Source: Teredinibacter waterburyi | GTDB lineage: Bacteria > Pseudomonadota > Gammaproteobacteria > Pseudomonadales > Cellvibrionaceae | DNA: 64,000 bases | Direction of reading: 5' to 3' | Assembly (NCBI RefSeq): GCF_001922985.1 | Contig: NZ_MRUH01000168.1 | Span: forward strand, 246,721-310,720 | In this document: positions 1 to 9,243 of the stretch, piece after piece | Layout of the letters: each line of letters starts with the position of its first letter | How positions within the stretch are numbered: the first letter of the stretch is position 1 | Notes under the pieces: model-generated | The model's database searches: none | Seen by the model: the letters and a program-made list of their open reading frames with translations, nothing else | What the model was told of the DNA's origin: nothing | Translations under genes and position numbers: made by a program

Positions 1-813
1 GTTGCACCGATTGAGCGTCGAGCGTCTTTGGTTGTGATTGCCGATGGCGCATTGTCGCCACTGCGCCAAGCGCTTGGTATTGCGGTTGAGCAGCATCGCT
101 ACGGCCAGGCGGCTGTGATCGCTAATGTTGAATTTGATCGGCCGCACCAAGGGCAGGCATTTGAGCGTTTTACGCGCTCGGGGCCGCTCGCTTTTTTACC
201 CTTACCGAGTCTTTATAAAAACTCTGCCAGCAGTCGATGCGCATTAGTTTGGACGCAGCCAGAAGCTGAATTAGCCAGCGTGCTCAATCTATCCGACCAA
301 GACTTTATCAAAAAATTACAAGAACAGTTTGGCTATAGGCTCGGCAATATCCAGCGCGTTGGCGAACGTCAAAGTTACCCGCTGCAAATGATTTTTGCCA
401 AGGAGCAAGTTCGATCGGGGATTGCCTTAATGGGTAACGCGGCGCACTTTTTACATCCGGTCGCGGGGCAGGGGTTTAACCTAGCCTTGCGCGATTGTGC
501 TCAGTTGGTTGCCTGTTTACGCGACGCTCAAATAGCTGGTGCGTCTGCCGCAGAGTTGGGGTCGCTCGACGTACTTAATCGATACCTCGCTTTGCAGACA
601 AAAGATCAGGATGCGACGGCGATTCTGAGTCACAATTTTATTCGGTTATTTGGCAGTGCTAATCCCATATTGCAGTTAGGCCGCAATATGGGTTTGATTG
701 CCATGACGTTATGCTCGCCATTACAGGCAACATTTTTTAGCCAAATGATGGGGCGTGGTAATGCCCGCGCAAATTTAGCGCGCACAGCGACAAGTGACGA
801 GGTGGCGGTGTGA
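1..813 (+). CDS. ubiH: UbiH-type FAD-dependent ubiquinone biosynthesis hydroxylase, 5' end outside window
   Basis: This is the C-terminal part of an FAD monooxygenase that hydroxylates the ring of a 2-polyprenyl phenol intermediate in aerobic ubiquinone synthesis. The frame is open from base 1 with no plausible start there (the first in-frame TTG, at 28, lies inside the ADGALSPLR region), so the gene begins upstream. The second FAD-binding signature GNAAHFLHPVAGQGFNLALRD is at about bases 430-492 and is typical of UbiH (GNAAH, where relatives have GDAAH). Its stop overlaps the GTG start of the next hydroxylase by 4 bp (GTGA), so the pair is translationally coupled. UbiH and UbiI are close paralogues; the UbiH call rests on this motif and on gene order. 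Confidence 0.9.
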   Translation, partial: VAPIERRASLVVIADGALSPLRQALGIAVEQHRYGQAAVIANVEFDRPHQGQAFERFTRSGPLAFLPLPSLYKNSASSRCALVWTQPEAELASVLNLSDQDFIKKLQEQFGYRLGNIQRVGERQSYPLQMIFAKEQVRSGIALMGNAAHFLHPVAGQGFNLALRDCAQLVACLRDAQIAGASAAELGSLDVLNRYLALQTKDQDATAILSHNFIRLFGSANPILQLGRNMGLIAMTLCSPLQATFFSQMMGRGNARANLARTATSDEVAV

Positions 814-2132
814 CTGGCGAGTATAACTTTGGCAGTAGCCACAGCAGTGGCAGCGAGCAGTTTGATCTTGTTATTGTCGGTGGTGGGATGGTGGGCTTAG
901 CGTTGGCGGTTGATATCGCCAGCCGCGATGACTGCGCCCAGCTCAAAATTGCCTTAGTAGAAGCCACCGATCTCAATCCGCCTACAGCGGTCGAAGACAA
1001 TCTTTTTGATCCGCGCGTGGTTGCGCTTTCCGATCAGTCTCGGCAGTTGTTGGTTGCACTTGGCGTTTGGTCGGATATAGCTCAGCAGCGCGCCTGTCCC
1101 TATGTGGCTATGCACGTGTGGGACGCAGAGGGCACTGGTAGTATCGATTTTCATTGCGATGACCTGCACGCCGATAGTTTAGGCACCATAGTTGAAAACT
1201 CGGTAATTGTTGCCGCGTTACGGCGTCGTGTCGCCAGCTTCGCAAATATTATCTTGATGACCGGTGCGCGCGTTACCGACATTACATTAATGGACGAGCA
1301 GCCCAATATTTCTGACCACGAAGGTCAGAGCTGGAATTTATTGAGTCTCGATTTAAGTGGGACTGCAATGTCCATTAAGGGAAGGTTGATAGTCGCTGCC
1401 GACGGCGCACGTTCTCAATTGCGAGACTTAGCTGCGTTGCCGGTGCGGGAATGGGACTACGGTCACACGGCGATTGTTACCACGGTAAAAACGCAACAGC
1501 CTCATCAATTTAGCTGTTGGCAGCGGTTCACCCAAGATGGCCCGATCGCCCTATTACCATTAGCAAATACGCACGCTCATGGCTCGCTCGACGGGTCGAA
1601 CGGTCATTACTGCTCGCTGGTTTGGTCTGCCGCAACGCCGTTAAGTGAAGTGTTAATGGCGCAGGATGATGCTGAATTTTGCGCGGCACTTGGCAGCGCA
1701 TTTGAGCATCGATTAGGTAAAATTGTCGAAGTCGCCGCGCGCCACGCAATTCCCCTGCGCCAACGCCATGCGGTAGATTATGTTTGTCCTGGTCTGGCCT
1801 TGGTTGGCGATGCGGCTCACACAATCCATCCGCTTGCTGGGCAGGGAGTAAATCTCGGTTTTTACGACGTGGCCGCGCTTGCCGATGAAATTGGGCGGGC
1901 CTGTAAACGCCATCTACCCTTGTCCGACTATTCTATTTTGCGTCGTTACCAGCGCGCACGTAAAAGCCACAATCTTTCTGCAATGTTAATCATGGAAGGA
2001 TTTAAACGTTTGTTTGGCGCCGACGACCCGGCGATACGCTGGTTGCGCAATAGTGGGATGTCATTTATGAATAAGCAGACATTTCTGAAAAAGCAGCTAA
2101 GTAAAATCGCGAGTGGCCAAGCCGCGCTATAG
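810..2132 (+). CDS. ubiI: UbiI/VisC-family FAD-dependent ubiquinone biosynthesis hydroxylase
   Basis: A 440-residue flavoprotein monooxygenase of the UbiH/UbiF/UbiI/VisC family. The dinucleotide-binding motif VGGGMVG is at residues 23-29, the middle motif is AADGARSQLRDL, and the flavin-binding motif GDAAHTIHPLAGQG starts near residue 333. Family members hydroxylate the aromatic ring during ubiquinone synthesis; the second position after ubiH matches the ubiH-ubiI pair of pseudomonads, which favours UbiI (C5 hydroxylase) over UbiF. It starts at GTG 810, overlapping the ubiH stop. The first 17 residues are Ser/Gly-rich and not conserved in the family, so a slightly later start is possible. The exact ring position hydroxylated cannot be read from the sequence. 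Confidence 0.88.
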   Translation: MTGEYNFGSSHSSGSEQFDLVIVGGGMVGLALAVDIASRDDCAQLKIALVEATDLNPPTAVEDNLFDPRVVALSDQSRQLLVALGVWSDIAQQRACPYVAMHVWDAEGTGSIDFHCDDLHADSLGTIVENSVIVAALRRRVASFANIILMTGARVTDITLMDEQPNISDHEGQSWNLLSLDLSGTAMSIKGRLIVAADGARSQLRDLAALPVREWDYGHTAIVTTVKTQQPHQFSCWQRFTQDGPIALLPLANTHAHGSLDGSNGHYCSLVWSAATPLSEVLMAQDDAEFCAALGSAFEHRLGKIVEVAARHAIPLRQRHAVDYVCPGLALVGDAAHTIHPLAGQGVNLGFYDVAALADEIGRACKRHLPLSDYSILRRYQRARKSHNLSAMLIMEGFKRLFGADDPAIRWLRNSGMSFMNKQTFLKKQLSKIASGQAAL

Positions 2133-2183
2133 ATTTAGCGCATCAAATTTAGAAAAAATATTAAAGGACATGAGGCGACACCA

Positions 2184-3485
2184 TTGCCCAATGAACTCAC
2201 CAGTGAAGAGCCTTTCCAAGCACTTTCGGGAAGCGCCTCTGTAACCGCTCACGCCGTACACAAAGATTGGTTGTTGTGTCATTCCTGCGGTGAGCTACAA
2301 AAAGTTGTCGCCTTGTCTCCAGAACATGAGATGGTGTGCTACAACTGCGACGAAGTTTTGCACTCTGGGGCAGTTGGTCGGGTGCGATCGGCGGCGGCGC
2401 TGGCGGTAACGGCGCTAATATTATTTGTAGCGAGCAATTGGTTTCCCTTTATTACGCTTTATATTGGTGACCAAAGTCAGTCGACAACTATCCTCGATGG
2501 TTTCTGGGCGCTTATGGATCGCAATCAATGGGTATTGGCGAGCCTCGTTATTACCACGATTTTCCTTTTTCCTCTCGCCGAAATTTTTGCGTTCCTGTAT
2601 CTGCTTATTCCCTACACCTACCAAAAACATCTGCCCGGCCAGGCGCCGGTCTTACGCTGGCTAGTACGCGCGCAATCGTGGAGTATGCTCGAAGTGTTTA
2701 TGTTGAGTTTGGTGGTTACTGCGGTGAAACTTGCTGATATGGCGGTCATTAAGCTTGAGATTGGTGCCTACACATTTTTCGCGTTAGTCGGCGTACTCAT
2801 TTTGACTTTTATGAAGCTTAATCGACGCAGGTTATGGAGTTGGTTAAATACCAACAACTATTTCGCTAAAGATCAAAACGAAATAGTTTACGACTGTCGA
2901 ATTTGCCAGGCTATGGTGGGTGAATCGCTGGTCGATGAACGCCACGCTTGCCCGCGCTGTAACTCAGCGGTGTATAAGCGAATTCCTAACAGTATTCAAA
3001 AAACATGGGCGTTAGTTATTGCCGCTGGGCTACTTTATATTCCTGCCAATATTTTGCCGATCATGACCTATTCATCACTCGGTGATGTGGATACCGACAC
3101 CATATTCTCGGGCGTAGTTGAATTACTTGCTCAGGGCCTATGGGGAATTGCAGGTATTATTTTTGTCGCCAGTATTTTGGTGCCTATGGCGAAGTTAATT
3201 ATTTTGATTTACCTACTTCTATCGGTGCAAGCTGGCGTTAAATCGGGCGCGAAGCATCGAGCATTTTTACTGCGCCTTACCGAATTGGTTGGCCGCTGGT
3301 CGATGCTCGATGTGTATGTGGTTACGATTTTGGTTGCCCTAGTGCAGTTTGGTTTCGTATATACCGTAGAACCTGAGCCAGCGATTATCGCCTTTGCCAC
3401 TGTGGTAGTGTTAACTATGATTGCAGCAGAAACCTTTGATCCGCGTTTAATTTGGGATGCAGTAAATGAAAAAGAGTTTGAATAA
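2184..3485 (+). CDS. pqiA: PqiA, inner-membrane component of an MCE lipid-transport system
   Basis: A 433-residue polytopic membrane protein with two homologous halves, each opening with a zinc-ribbon-like cysteine pair: CHSC...CYNC near residues 32-55 and CRIC...CPRC near 240-260. Each half is followed by several hydrophobic segments, the PqiA/YebS architecture. With PqiB and PqiC it forms a trans-periplasmic conduit thought to move lipids between the inner and outer membranes. The start is TTG 2184, preceded by GAGG at 2172-2175; the nearby ATG codons are out of frame. The gene overlaps pqiB by 20 bp, showing tight coupling. E. coli PqiA is of similar length (about 417 aa). Confidence 0.92.
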   Translation: MPNELTSEEPFQALSGSASVTAHAVHKDWLLCHSCGELQKVVALSPEHEMVCYNCDEVLHSGAVGRVRSAAALAVTALILFVASNWFPFITLYIGDQSQSTTILDGFWALMDRNQWVLASLVITTIFLFPLAEIFAFLYLLIPYTYQKHLPGQAPVLRWLVRAQSWSMLEVFMLSLVVTAVKLADMAVIKLEIGAYTFFALVGVLILTFMKLNRRRLWSWLNTNNYFAKDQNEIVYDCRICQAMVGESLVDERHACPRCNSAVYKRIPNSIQKTWALVIAAGLLYIPANILPIMTYSSLGDVDTDTIFSGVVELLAQGLWGIAGIIFVASILVPMAKLIILIYLLLSVQAGVKSGAKHRAFLLRLTELVGRWSMLDVYVVTILVALVQFGFVYTVEPEPAIIAFATVVVLTMIAAETFDPRLIWDAVNEKEFE

Positions 3486-5076
3486 AGCGGTTGTGCAACA
3501 AGTCAAAACCGTATCGCCGGTTTGGATTGTGCCCGCGATAGCATTAATTATTGCGCTCTGGCTTGCGGTGCGCGCGCATATGGAAAAGGGCGTAGAGGTT
3601 GAAATCCTATTTGATCGAGCCTCCGATATTATTGCCAATCAAACCCTAGTTAAATTAAACGAGGTAAAGATCGGGATAGTCAAGCAGGTAAAACTAAGTG
3701 GCGATCTCAGTCACGTAAAGGTAACCGCAGAACTGGATCGAGATGTTGCCAATCATATTAGCGAGAACTCGCGCTTTTGGGTGGTAACGCCGCGTATAAG
3801 TGCCGCAGGCGTTTCTAATCTCGGCACCTTAATTTCGGGTGTCTATATTGTGATGGATCCCGGTCAGCCGGGGAACTATCAAACAGAATTTACCGGCTTA
3901 ACCGAGCAGCCCATTTTTGAATCGGATGAGCCCGGCGCGCAATATATTTTGCAGGCAGAAGAACTTGGTTCGCTTGATATTGGCTCGCCGATCTATTTTC
4001 GCCAAATTCGTGTCGGCGAAGTGACAGGCTACCGGCTGTCCGACGCAATGGACAGCGTTGAAGTTAACGTATTTGTACGTTCGCCTTACAATGAAATGAT
4101 TCAAACGCGCAGTCGTTTTTGGAATGTGAGTGGGTTTGGGGTGACGTTTGGTGCCGACGGTATGAAAGCGCGAATGGAGTCGCTTGCATCATTTATTAAT
4201 GGTGGTATAGCGTTCGATAACGCCGCCGGCTTTGAAAATGTAGAAGTTGCACGCGGTGGCCATAAATTCTACCTCTATCCCGATCGCCAATCGGTATTGG
4301 AGGGGCGGTTTAATATTCGTTACTACTATCGATTAAAGTTTTCCGGTAGCGTGCGCGGCTTAACGGTTGGAGCGCCGGTAGAATTTCAGGGAATAAAAAT
4401 AGGCGAGGTTGTTGATGTGATACTCGACAACGTCGAAAACCGCAGCGGTAATCTACATGTTTATATCTCTATGGAGCCGCAGCGCTTAGAGCCCGACGAC
4501 TCACCAACACGTGAAGAGGTTGATGCCCGATTGCAAACCATGGTTGACGAAGGTTTACGCGCGCAAATGAAAACCGGAAGCTTGCTGACTGGTTCAAAAT
4601 TTATCGACCTATTTTTTGCTAAAGACGCCGAAGAAGCGAGTTTATTGGTCGCTGAAAATTATTCAGAGATTCCCACGGTAAATGACACTATGGATGATCT
4701 CGGTCGTACCGCTACGGATATGCTCGCCAATATTAGCAAAATCCCCTTCGATAAAATTGGTATCGAACTGGCCGGCACGCTCGAAAATCTAAATAAACTA
4801 TTGGCAACGCTTGAAAAACAAAATACCGCCGAAAAAATTGATGGCGCTATTGGCAACTTAGAAAAAACTCTAGCATCTGCCAATACCGCGCTGGAGCAAA
4901 TGGCTGGCGCTATGGGAAGCATTGATCAAGCTCTCGCGCCTGATTCGGCAATGCGCTATGAGATAACCGAAATGGCTAAGTCCGTAAACGAAGCCGCTAG
5001 TTCGCTTGAGCTTTTCTTGGACGAGCTAAATCGAAACCCCAATGCCTTACTCTACGGGTCTGAAAAAGATGATTAA
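3466..5076 (+). CDS. pqiB: PqiB, MCE-domain periplasmic tunnel protein
   Basis: A 536-residue protein with one N-terminal membrane anchor (about residues 16-35, VWIVPAIALIIALWLAV) followed by three MCE/MlaD-type domains at roughly 40-135, 155-220 and 280-385, then a long helical C-terminus with coiled-coil character (about 430-520). In E. coli PqiB stacked MCE rings and a helical needle form a tunnel across the periplasm. It overlaps pqiA at its 5' end, and its stop overlaps the pqiC start by 8 bp, so pqiABC is one operon. No odd residues are apparent. Confidence 0.93.
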   Translation: MKKSLNKAVVQQVKTVSPVWIVPAIALIIALWLAVRAHMEKGVEVEILFDRASDIIANQTLVKLNEVKIGIVKQVKLSGDLSHVKVTAELDRDVANHISENSRFWVVTPRISAAGVSNLGTLISGVYIVMDPGQPGNYQTEFTGLTEQPIFESDEPGAQYILQAEELGSLDIGSPIYFRQIRVGEVTGYRLSDAMDSVEVNVFVRSPYNEMIQTRSRFWNVSGFGVTFGADGMKARMESLASFINGGIAFDNAAGFENVEVARGGHKFYLYPDRQSVLEGRFNIRYYYRLKFSGSVRGLTVGAPVEFQGIKIGEVVDVILDNVENRSGNLHVYISMEPQRLEPDDSPTREEVDARLQTMVDEGLRAQMKTGSLLTGSKFIDLFFAKDAEEASLLVAENYSEIPTVNDTMDDLGRTATDMLANISKIPFDKIGIELAGTLENLNKLLATLEKQNTAEKIDGAIGNLEKTLASANTALEQMAGAMGSIDQALAPDSAMRYEITEMAKSVNEAASSLELFLDELNRNPNALLYGSEKDD

Positions 5077-5665
5077 AACATTATTATTTACGTGCCTGCT
5101 AACCATAACATTAACGGGTTGTGTTTCTTCCGGCGGTAAAGTTACCTATTATTCACTATTCGCAGAGCCAATAACGGGTATTGCAAACGATTCAGCAGCT
5201 GTTAGCCCTACGCTATCTATCGGCGTAGCACCCGTTGTATTGCCCGAGTATTTAGACAACGCCGCGATTGTTAGCTTTACGCAGGGTCAACAACTGCGAA
5301 TTTCTGGCTCACGCGCTTGGGCGGGTAGTTTAGATGCCGCTGTACTGCGCGTTGTAACGGGAAATTTGTCCGCGGCATTGCAGCTGGAACAGGTTTGGGC
5401 TTTTCCGTGGGATACGCGCTCGCGCCCAGATTATCAGCTGCAGATTAATCTCGAAGAATTTGCCGGTGTGCTCGGTGGTGATGTACGACTGCAAGCGCGC
5501 TGGAAGCTGCTCTCGCAAAAAGGCGATACTGTTGTCATGTCCGGTTTGGAAAAGGTTACACAGACCAGCGAAAACGATAGCTATGACGCCTATGTTAAAA
5601 ATTTAAATAATCTCCTTACAGAAGTTACTCTTCAAATAGCCAAAAAAATAATAATAACAATATAG
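5069..5665 (+). CDS. pqiC: PqiC, outer-membrane lipoprotein of the Pqi system
   Basis: A 198-residue lipoprotein of the PqiC/ABC-type transport auxiliary (DUF330) family. The start at ATG 5069 gives a clean signal peptide, MIKTLLFTCLLTITLTGC, with lipobox LTGC at about residues 15-18; a longer reading from 5042 would put unrelated residues before the signal. Family features are the YYSLFA segment just after the lipobox, IGVAPVVLPEYLD, and a W-x-x-xLDAAV region. It probably sits in the outer membrane as the docking partner of PqiB. It overlaps the end of pqiB and is the last gene of the operon; the next start is 31 bp downstream. Confidence 0.88.
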   Translation: MIKTLLFTCLLTITLTGCVSSGGKVTYYSLFAEPITGIANDSAAVSPTLSIGVAPVVLPEYLDNAAIVSFTQGQQLRISGSRAWAGSLDAAVLRVVTGNLSAALQLEQVWAFPWDTRSRPDYQLQINLEEFAGVLGGDVRLQARWKLLSQKGDTVVMSGLEKVTQTSENDSYDAYVKNLNNLLTEVTLQIAKKIIITI

Positions 5666-5696
5666 ATTAATTGCCCTCCACAAGGATCTTAAAAAA

Positions 5697-6296
5697 ATGG
5701 AGTCTAGAGTTCTGGGTAAAAAATTTACGACGATATGCGCTAATTTATTTCGTACAATCGGTTTGCTTTGTTACTTTATGGTTACATTCAGTAGCGCCAA
5801 CGCTATAGCTGTATGGGATGAGGTTGTCGAATTTAATCGAAAAACCGAAAGTGAATTCGATTTAACATTAAAAGTAAAAGAGAAAGTTGAATTTAAGCGT
5901 GACGACAAATCATTTTCTTTTAGTGCCGTTTTAAGTCAGCCCACCTCGGAGCTCGATGTACCGGCTTTCTTTGTGTACTTGTATCCAAAAAAAGTCGGTC
6001 AGCCTTTAGCTACGCTAACCTTTCACGATCTGGAGTGTACCGGCGAATTTAGTCCTAAGGTTTGGTACGCCCATAAAGACGGTTACGGTAAAAGCGAATA
6101 TGGGTTTTCAGGGATTCCATGGCCGGAGACCATCGATGTAGTGATTAATGTTTCACGTAAGCGGGAAGACGGCGGTTATAACCATAGTCTGGAATTTAAT
6201 GGCCAACGTTTTTCGTTTTCTACCGAACGTAAAGTAGACTATGCCATGTTACAGGTCTTGGGGACGGCGACAATAACGAATGCGGGGTTTAAATAA
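5697..6296 (+). CDS. Exported protein of unknown function
   Basis: A 199-residue protein that I do not recognise. An N-terminal hydrophobic stretch (about residues 20-37, IGLLCYFMVTFSSANA) with basic residues before it and an ANA-like cleavage site suggests export by Sec. The rest is beta-rich with many charged and aromatic residues and a single Cys-containing segment (LECTGEF). A purine-rich AAGGA lies at 5681-5685 before ATG 5697. Its stop shares one base with the start of the next gene (TAATG), so the two are probably translated together. It may also be co-transcribed with pqiABC, only 31 bp upstream. No function is proposed. Confidence 0.75.
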   Translation: MESRVLGKKFTTICANLFRTIGLLCYFMVTFSSANAIAVWDEVVEFNRKTESEFDLTLKVKEKVEFKRDDKSFSFSAVLSQPTSELDVPAFFVYLYPKKVGQPLATLTFHDLECTGEFSPKVWYAHKDGYGKSEYGFSGIPWPETIDVVINVSRKREDGGYNHSLEFNGQRFSFSTERKVDYAMLQVLGTATITNAGFK

Positions 6297-7705
6297 TGAA
6301 TAGGGTTTTAAAGCTGACGGTAGCCGCAACTGTAATATTATTTGTGTCGCTCACAGCGACGGCAAAAACGTTTGAGCAGGGCATGGCTTATTATCACGCC
6401 AAGCAATACGAAGAAGCCTATCAAGTGTTTGAAGAAATGGCACTATATGGTAATGCCAAGGCTCAGTTTAATATCGGTGTTATGCACGCACGTGGCGAGT
6501 TCAAGCAAAAGGACATGATCGCCGCATGGGCGTGGATGAAATTAGCGGTAGATTCTGGCGGCGATGCCGGTCAGGAAAAAATACTCGAAAAAGTCGCAAA
6601 AAAATTATCTGTCAGCGAGATGAGCCAGGCACATGTATTGTTTGAAGAGCTTGTTGCCGTGTACGGAAAAGATGGTAACTTCGCTAAAACCCTACCGGTG
6701 TTCGGAGTGTCTACTCAAACCTCTTTTTCTGAAGCCCGACGGCTAAAAATGATGGCGCCTAAGTATCCTAAGGATATGGCAACTCTTGGTAGAGGTGGTG
6801 TTGTTGATACGCAGTTCGCGATTGAAAAAGATGGCACTATCCGAAATATAACGGTATTTGCAACTGCAAATAAAAGCTTTATCTCAGCTTCATTAGAAGC
6901 CCTGAGGAAAAGTCGCTACGAACCGGCTACAGCGGATGGCAGTGCAGTTGTACAGTTAGGGATGAAGAACCGCTATATATTTGAAATGTATGGTAGCGAA
7001 GTCGACGATAAGGCTCTTAAAGAGTTTGTTGAGCCACTAAAACAACAGGCGGAAATTGGCGGTAGTGAGGAAAAATACGCGTATGCTTATACGTTAAGCA
7101 TGCTCGAAACTATGCTTGGCGGTAGAGACGATCAGCCTGCTGAAAAGTTAGATCGTTCGACGGATTGGCTCGTGGAGTCGGTTCGTTACGGTTCCCCTTT
7201 AGCAAAATACGAAATGGGTCGCCGCATGAGTTATGGTTCGCAATGTAAGGAAGACCCTGCGAACGGTTACCTTTGGGTAGAGAGAGCGGCTGCGGACAAT
7301 ATTCTAGACGCGAAATATATGTTGGGTATGGCCAAGCTGCAGGGCATTCACTACAGCCAAAATATCGCTGAGGGTATGGCGGTCATCAAAGACGCTGCCG
7401 ACAACGGCTTTAATCATGCCCAGGTTCGCTACGCATGGTTACTGGCGACGGCTAGCTCGACAAACAAAGCTGATGCCGCTATTGCGCAGACCTACTTAGA
7501 TAATTTAGAGGAAGATTACGCCGATGAATTGTCGCGCCTAGAAGCGCAGCTGGCGGTGTATCTTGCCGCGGGGAATAAAAAGAAGGCGGCCAAGGAGCTT
7601 AAGCGATTTCAAAAGTATACTAAAAAGTACGATATTCCAGTTGCGCGTTTAACGGCAATGGATGCGTCGTTTAACGCGGGTACCGCCTACTCGGAAGCGA
7701 TATAG
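6296..7705 (+). CDS. Exported Sel1-repeat protein with an internal TonB C-terminal-like domain
   Basis: 469 residues with a signal peptide (about 1-23, cleavage near TATA-K). A first Sel1/TPR-like repeat (about 28-90) contains the AQFNIGVMHARGE core. A TonB C-terminal-type domain follows at about 154-232 (PKYPKDM...GGVVDTQFAIEKDGTIRNITV...ALRKSRYEPA). More Sel1 repeats lie at about 295-375 (AKYEMGRRMSYG, AKYMLGMAKLQG, AQVRYAWLL). TonB C-terminal domains normally contact outer-membrane receptors or peptidoglycan, and Sel1 repeats mediate protein contacts. Having the domain in the middle of a soluble periplasmic protein with no membrane anchor is unlike true TonB. It is coupled to the upstream unknown gene. 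The role is unknown; energy transduction is unlikely without the membrane helix. Confidence 0.8.
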   Translation: MNRVLKLTVAATVILFVSLTATAKTFEQGMAYYHAKQYEEAYQVFEEMALYGNAKAQFNIGVMHARGEFKQKDMIAAWAWMKLAVDSGGDAGQEKILEKVAKKLSVSEMSQAHVLFEELVAVYGKDGNFAKTLPVFGVSTQTSFSEARRLKMMAPKYPKDMATLGRGGVVDTQFAIEKDGTIRNITVFATANKSFISASLEALRKSRYEPATADGSAVVQLGMKNRYIFEMYGSEVDDKALKEFVEPLKQQAEIGGSEEKYAYAYTLSMLETMLGGRDDQPAEKLDRSTDWLVESVRYGSPLAKYEMGRRMSYGSQCKEDPANGYLWVERAAADNILDAKYMLGMAKLQGIHYSQNIAEGMAVIKDAADNGFNHAQVRYAWLLATASSTNKADAAIAQTYLDNLEEDYADELSRLEAQLAVYLAAGNKKKAAKELKRFQKYTKKYDIPVARLTAMDASFNAGTAYSEAI

Positions 7706-7706
7706 G

Positions 7707-7721
7707 CAAGGCCAAGCCTTG
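7707..7721. terminator. Short hairpin between convergent genes
   Basis: CAAGGC (7707-7712), a 3-base loop and GCCTTG (7716-7721) form a 6-bp hairpin immediately after the stop of the Sel1/TonB-C gene and before the end of the convergent acyltransferase. There is no clear U-tract, so termination is only suggested by position. Confidence 0.3.
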
Positions 7722-7728
7722 GGTAAAA

Positions 7729-8451
7729 CTAGTCGTGTTGATTCGGTTTGAATAGCGAACGAAACCAATTAATAAAACTATTGCCAGTGCCGAAGGCCCG
7801 CTCTAGTTCCTGTTGGCTTTGCCAATAATCAGCTGGCCGATCAAACAAAAATTCGCGTTTTAGCATGCGTTTATTTGGCGAGAGATGTTTTACCACTTTA
7901 GCGGGGTTGCCTGCGGCAATGACGTTTGCAGGTAAGCTAGCTGTTACCACGGCGCCAGCTCCGACGATGGTGTTGTCGCCAATACTGACACCTTTACCAA
8001 TAATAGCGCGGTGACCAACCCACACATTGTTGCCAAGTGTTACCGGCGCGGAGCAGCGAAAAGGTCGGACACGGTTGTAAGTGCCGTGCCAGTCACTATC
8101 GGAAATCGTGACCTCGGCGGCGAGCATACAATTGTCGCCTAGGGTTAAAGCTTCGGCTGAAGCCAGATTTACGCCGGGGGAAATTAAACAGTAGTTGCCG
8201 ATAGTAATACGGCCATGTTGTTGTTTGCTCTTCCACGCGGTAATGCTTACCGGTTTCGCCGCGTCGCAAATAATATGCAGAAACTTACCAGCGTGAATAT
8301 TGTTGCCGAGCAGGCGCAAATATTTAGGTTTTAAAATGGCGCAAGCCTCGCCGAGGCTGTCGAATTGCGGGCGAATAAAACGTTGGATATACCAGCGATT
8401 ATAAGCACCGGTAAGCGCGCGAATACTGTTGGGGCGCAGATCTTTTCGCAT
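7729..8451 (-). CDS. Left-handed beta-helix (hexapeptide) acyltransferase
   Basis: A 240-residue protein whose central part (about residues 80-205) carries hexapeptide repeats of the [LIV]-G-x-x-x-x type (ITIGNYCLIS, LTLGDNCMLA, VTLGNNVWVGHRAIIGKGVSIGDNTIVGAGAVVT), ending in the family signature VIAAGNPAKVVK. These proteins transfer acetyl or other acyl groups from CoA to sugars or related acceptors. The segment DSDWHG contributes the loop that usually bears the catalytic His. The acceptor cannot be read from the sequence, but the neighbouring methyltransferases and glycosyltransferase suggest a glycan. It is divergent from the methyltransferase at 8521, with 69 bp between the starts. Confidence 0.85.
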   Translation of the reverse strand: MRKDLRPNSIRALTGAYNRWYIQRFIRPQFDSLGEACAILKPKYLRLLGNNIHAGKFLHIICDAAKPVSITAWKSKQQHGRITIGNYCLISPGVNLASAEALTLGDNCMLAAEVTISDSDWHGTYNRVRPFRCSAPVTLGNNVWVGHRAIIGKGVSIGDNTIVGAGAVVTASLPANVIAAGNPAKVVKHLSPNKRMLKREFLFDRPADYWQSQQELERAFGTGNSFINWFRSLFKPNQHD

Positions 8452-8520
8452 GATAATTAAATATTCTCAATTCAGCCCTGTGCTGATTTTTTAGGTTCTA
8501 ATTGATTAAAAGGGTGTCAC

Positions 8521-9159
8521 GTGTCGAATGCCGTCATAGAGTTTTTTCAGCAACATACGATCAAGGGATTTCTAGCCGAAGATGAAGGTCAAGCCTTGTA
8601 TCAAATTGCTATGGCCGCTGCGCCAATTGGTCCCTGTTTGGAAGTGGGTAGTTACTGTGGTAAGTCGACAGTCTATTTAGGTATGGCCTGTAAAGCTATG
8701 AATAACACACTCTACGCCGTTGATCACCATCGAGGCTCGGAAGAGCATCAGATAGGTGAAGAGTATCACGACGCCGATCTAAAAAATCACACCAATAGTG
8801 GCATCGATTCATTCCCGCTATTTCGAAAAACCCTGCAACTCGCCGAGCTAGAAGAAACCGTTGTGCCCTTGGTGTGCAGTTCCGCCGTGGCGGCAAAAGA
8901 CTGGGCAACGCCATTGGGTTTAGTTTTTATTGACGGCGGTCATAGCCCCGAAATGTCGCGCCAAGATTGTCTTAGCTGGAGCGAAAAAATTGCCGTAGGT
9001 GGTTGCTTGGCAATTCACGATATTTTTGAAAAGCCAAGTGATGGTGGCCAAGGCCCTTATTGGGCGATGGAAGCGGTACTGGCCGAGGGCGATTTTGTGT
9101 TGCGTGGCCGGGTAAATTCGTTGGCGATGATTCAGCGTATAAAAGCACGGATCGTATAG
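8521..9159 (+). CDS. Class I SAM-dependent methyltransferase (Methyltransf_24 type)
   Basis: A 212-residue methyltransferase with the SAM-binding motif LEVGSYCGKSTVYLG at residues 40-54, the acidic ribose-binding motif YAVDHH near 65-70, and FIDGGHS at 136-142, a hallmark of the Methyltransf_24/CmcI-like group acting on small molecules or sugars. It starts at GTG 8521. It is a lone plus-strand gene between minus-strand acyltransferase and toroid genes. The substrate is unknown; context suggests a role near the glycan/lipid genes to its right. Confidence 0.8.
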   Translation: MSNAVIEFFQQHTIKGFLAEDEGQALYQIAMAAAPIGPCLEVGSYCGKSTVYLGMACKAMNNTLYAVDHHRGSEEHQIGEEYHDADLKNHTNSGIDSFPLFRKTLQLAELEETVVPLVCSSAVAAKDWATPLGLVFIDGGHSPEMSRQDCLSWSEKIAVGGCLAIHDIFEKPSDGGQGPYWAMEAVLAEGDFVLRGRVNSLAMIQRIKARIV

Positions 9160-9243
9160 ATTCTTTCTGGTAACGCTATAGTGTCTTTGTAGTAGAGATA
9201 TAGTATCTAAGTCATCTGTAATCTTTGTATGGTCGGTGCGAGG

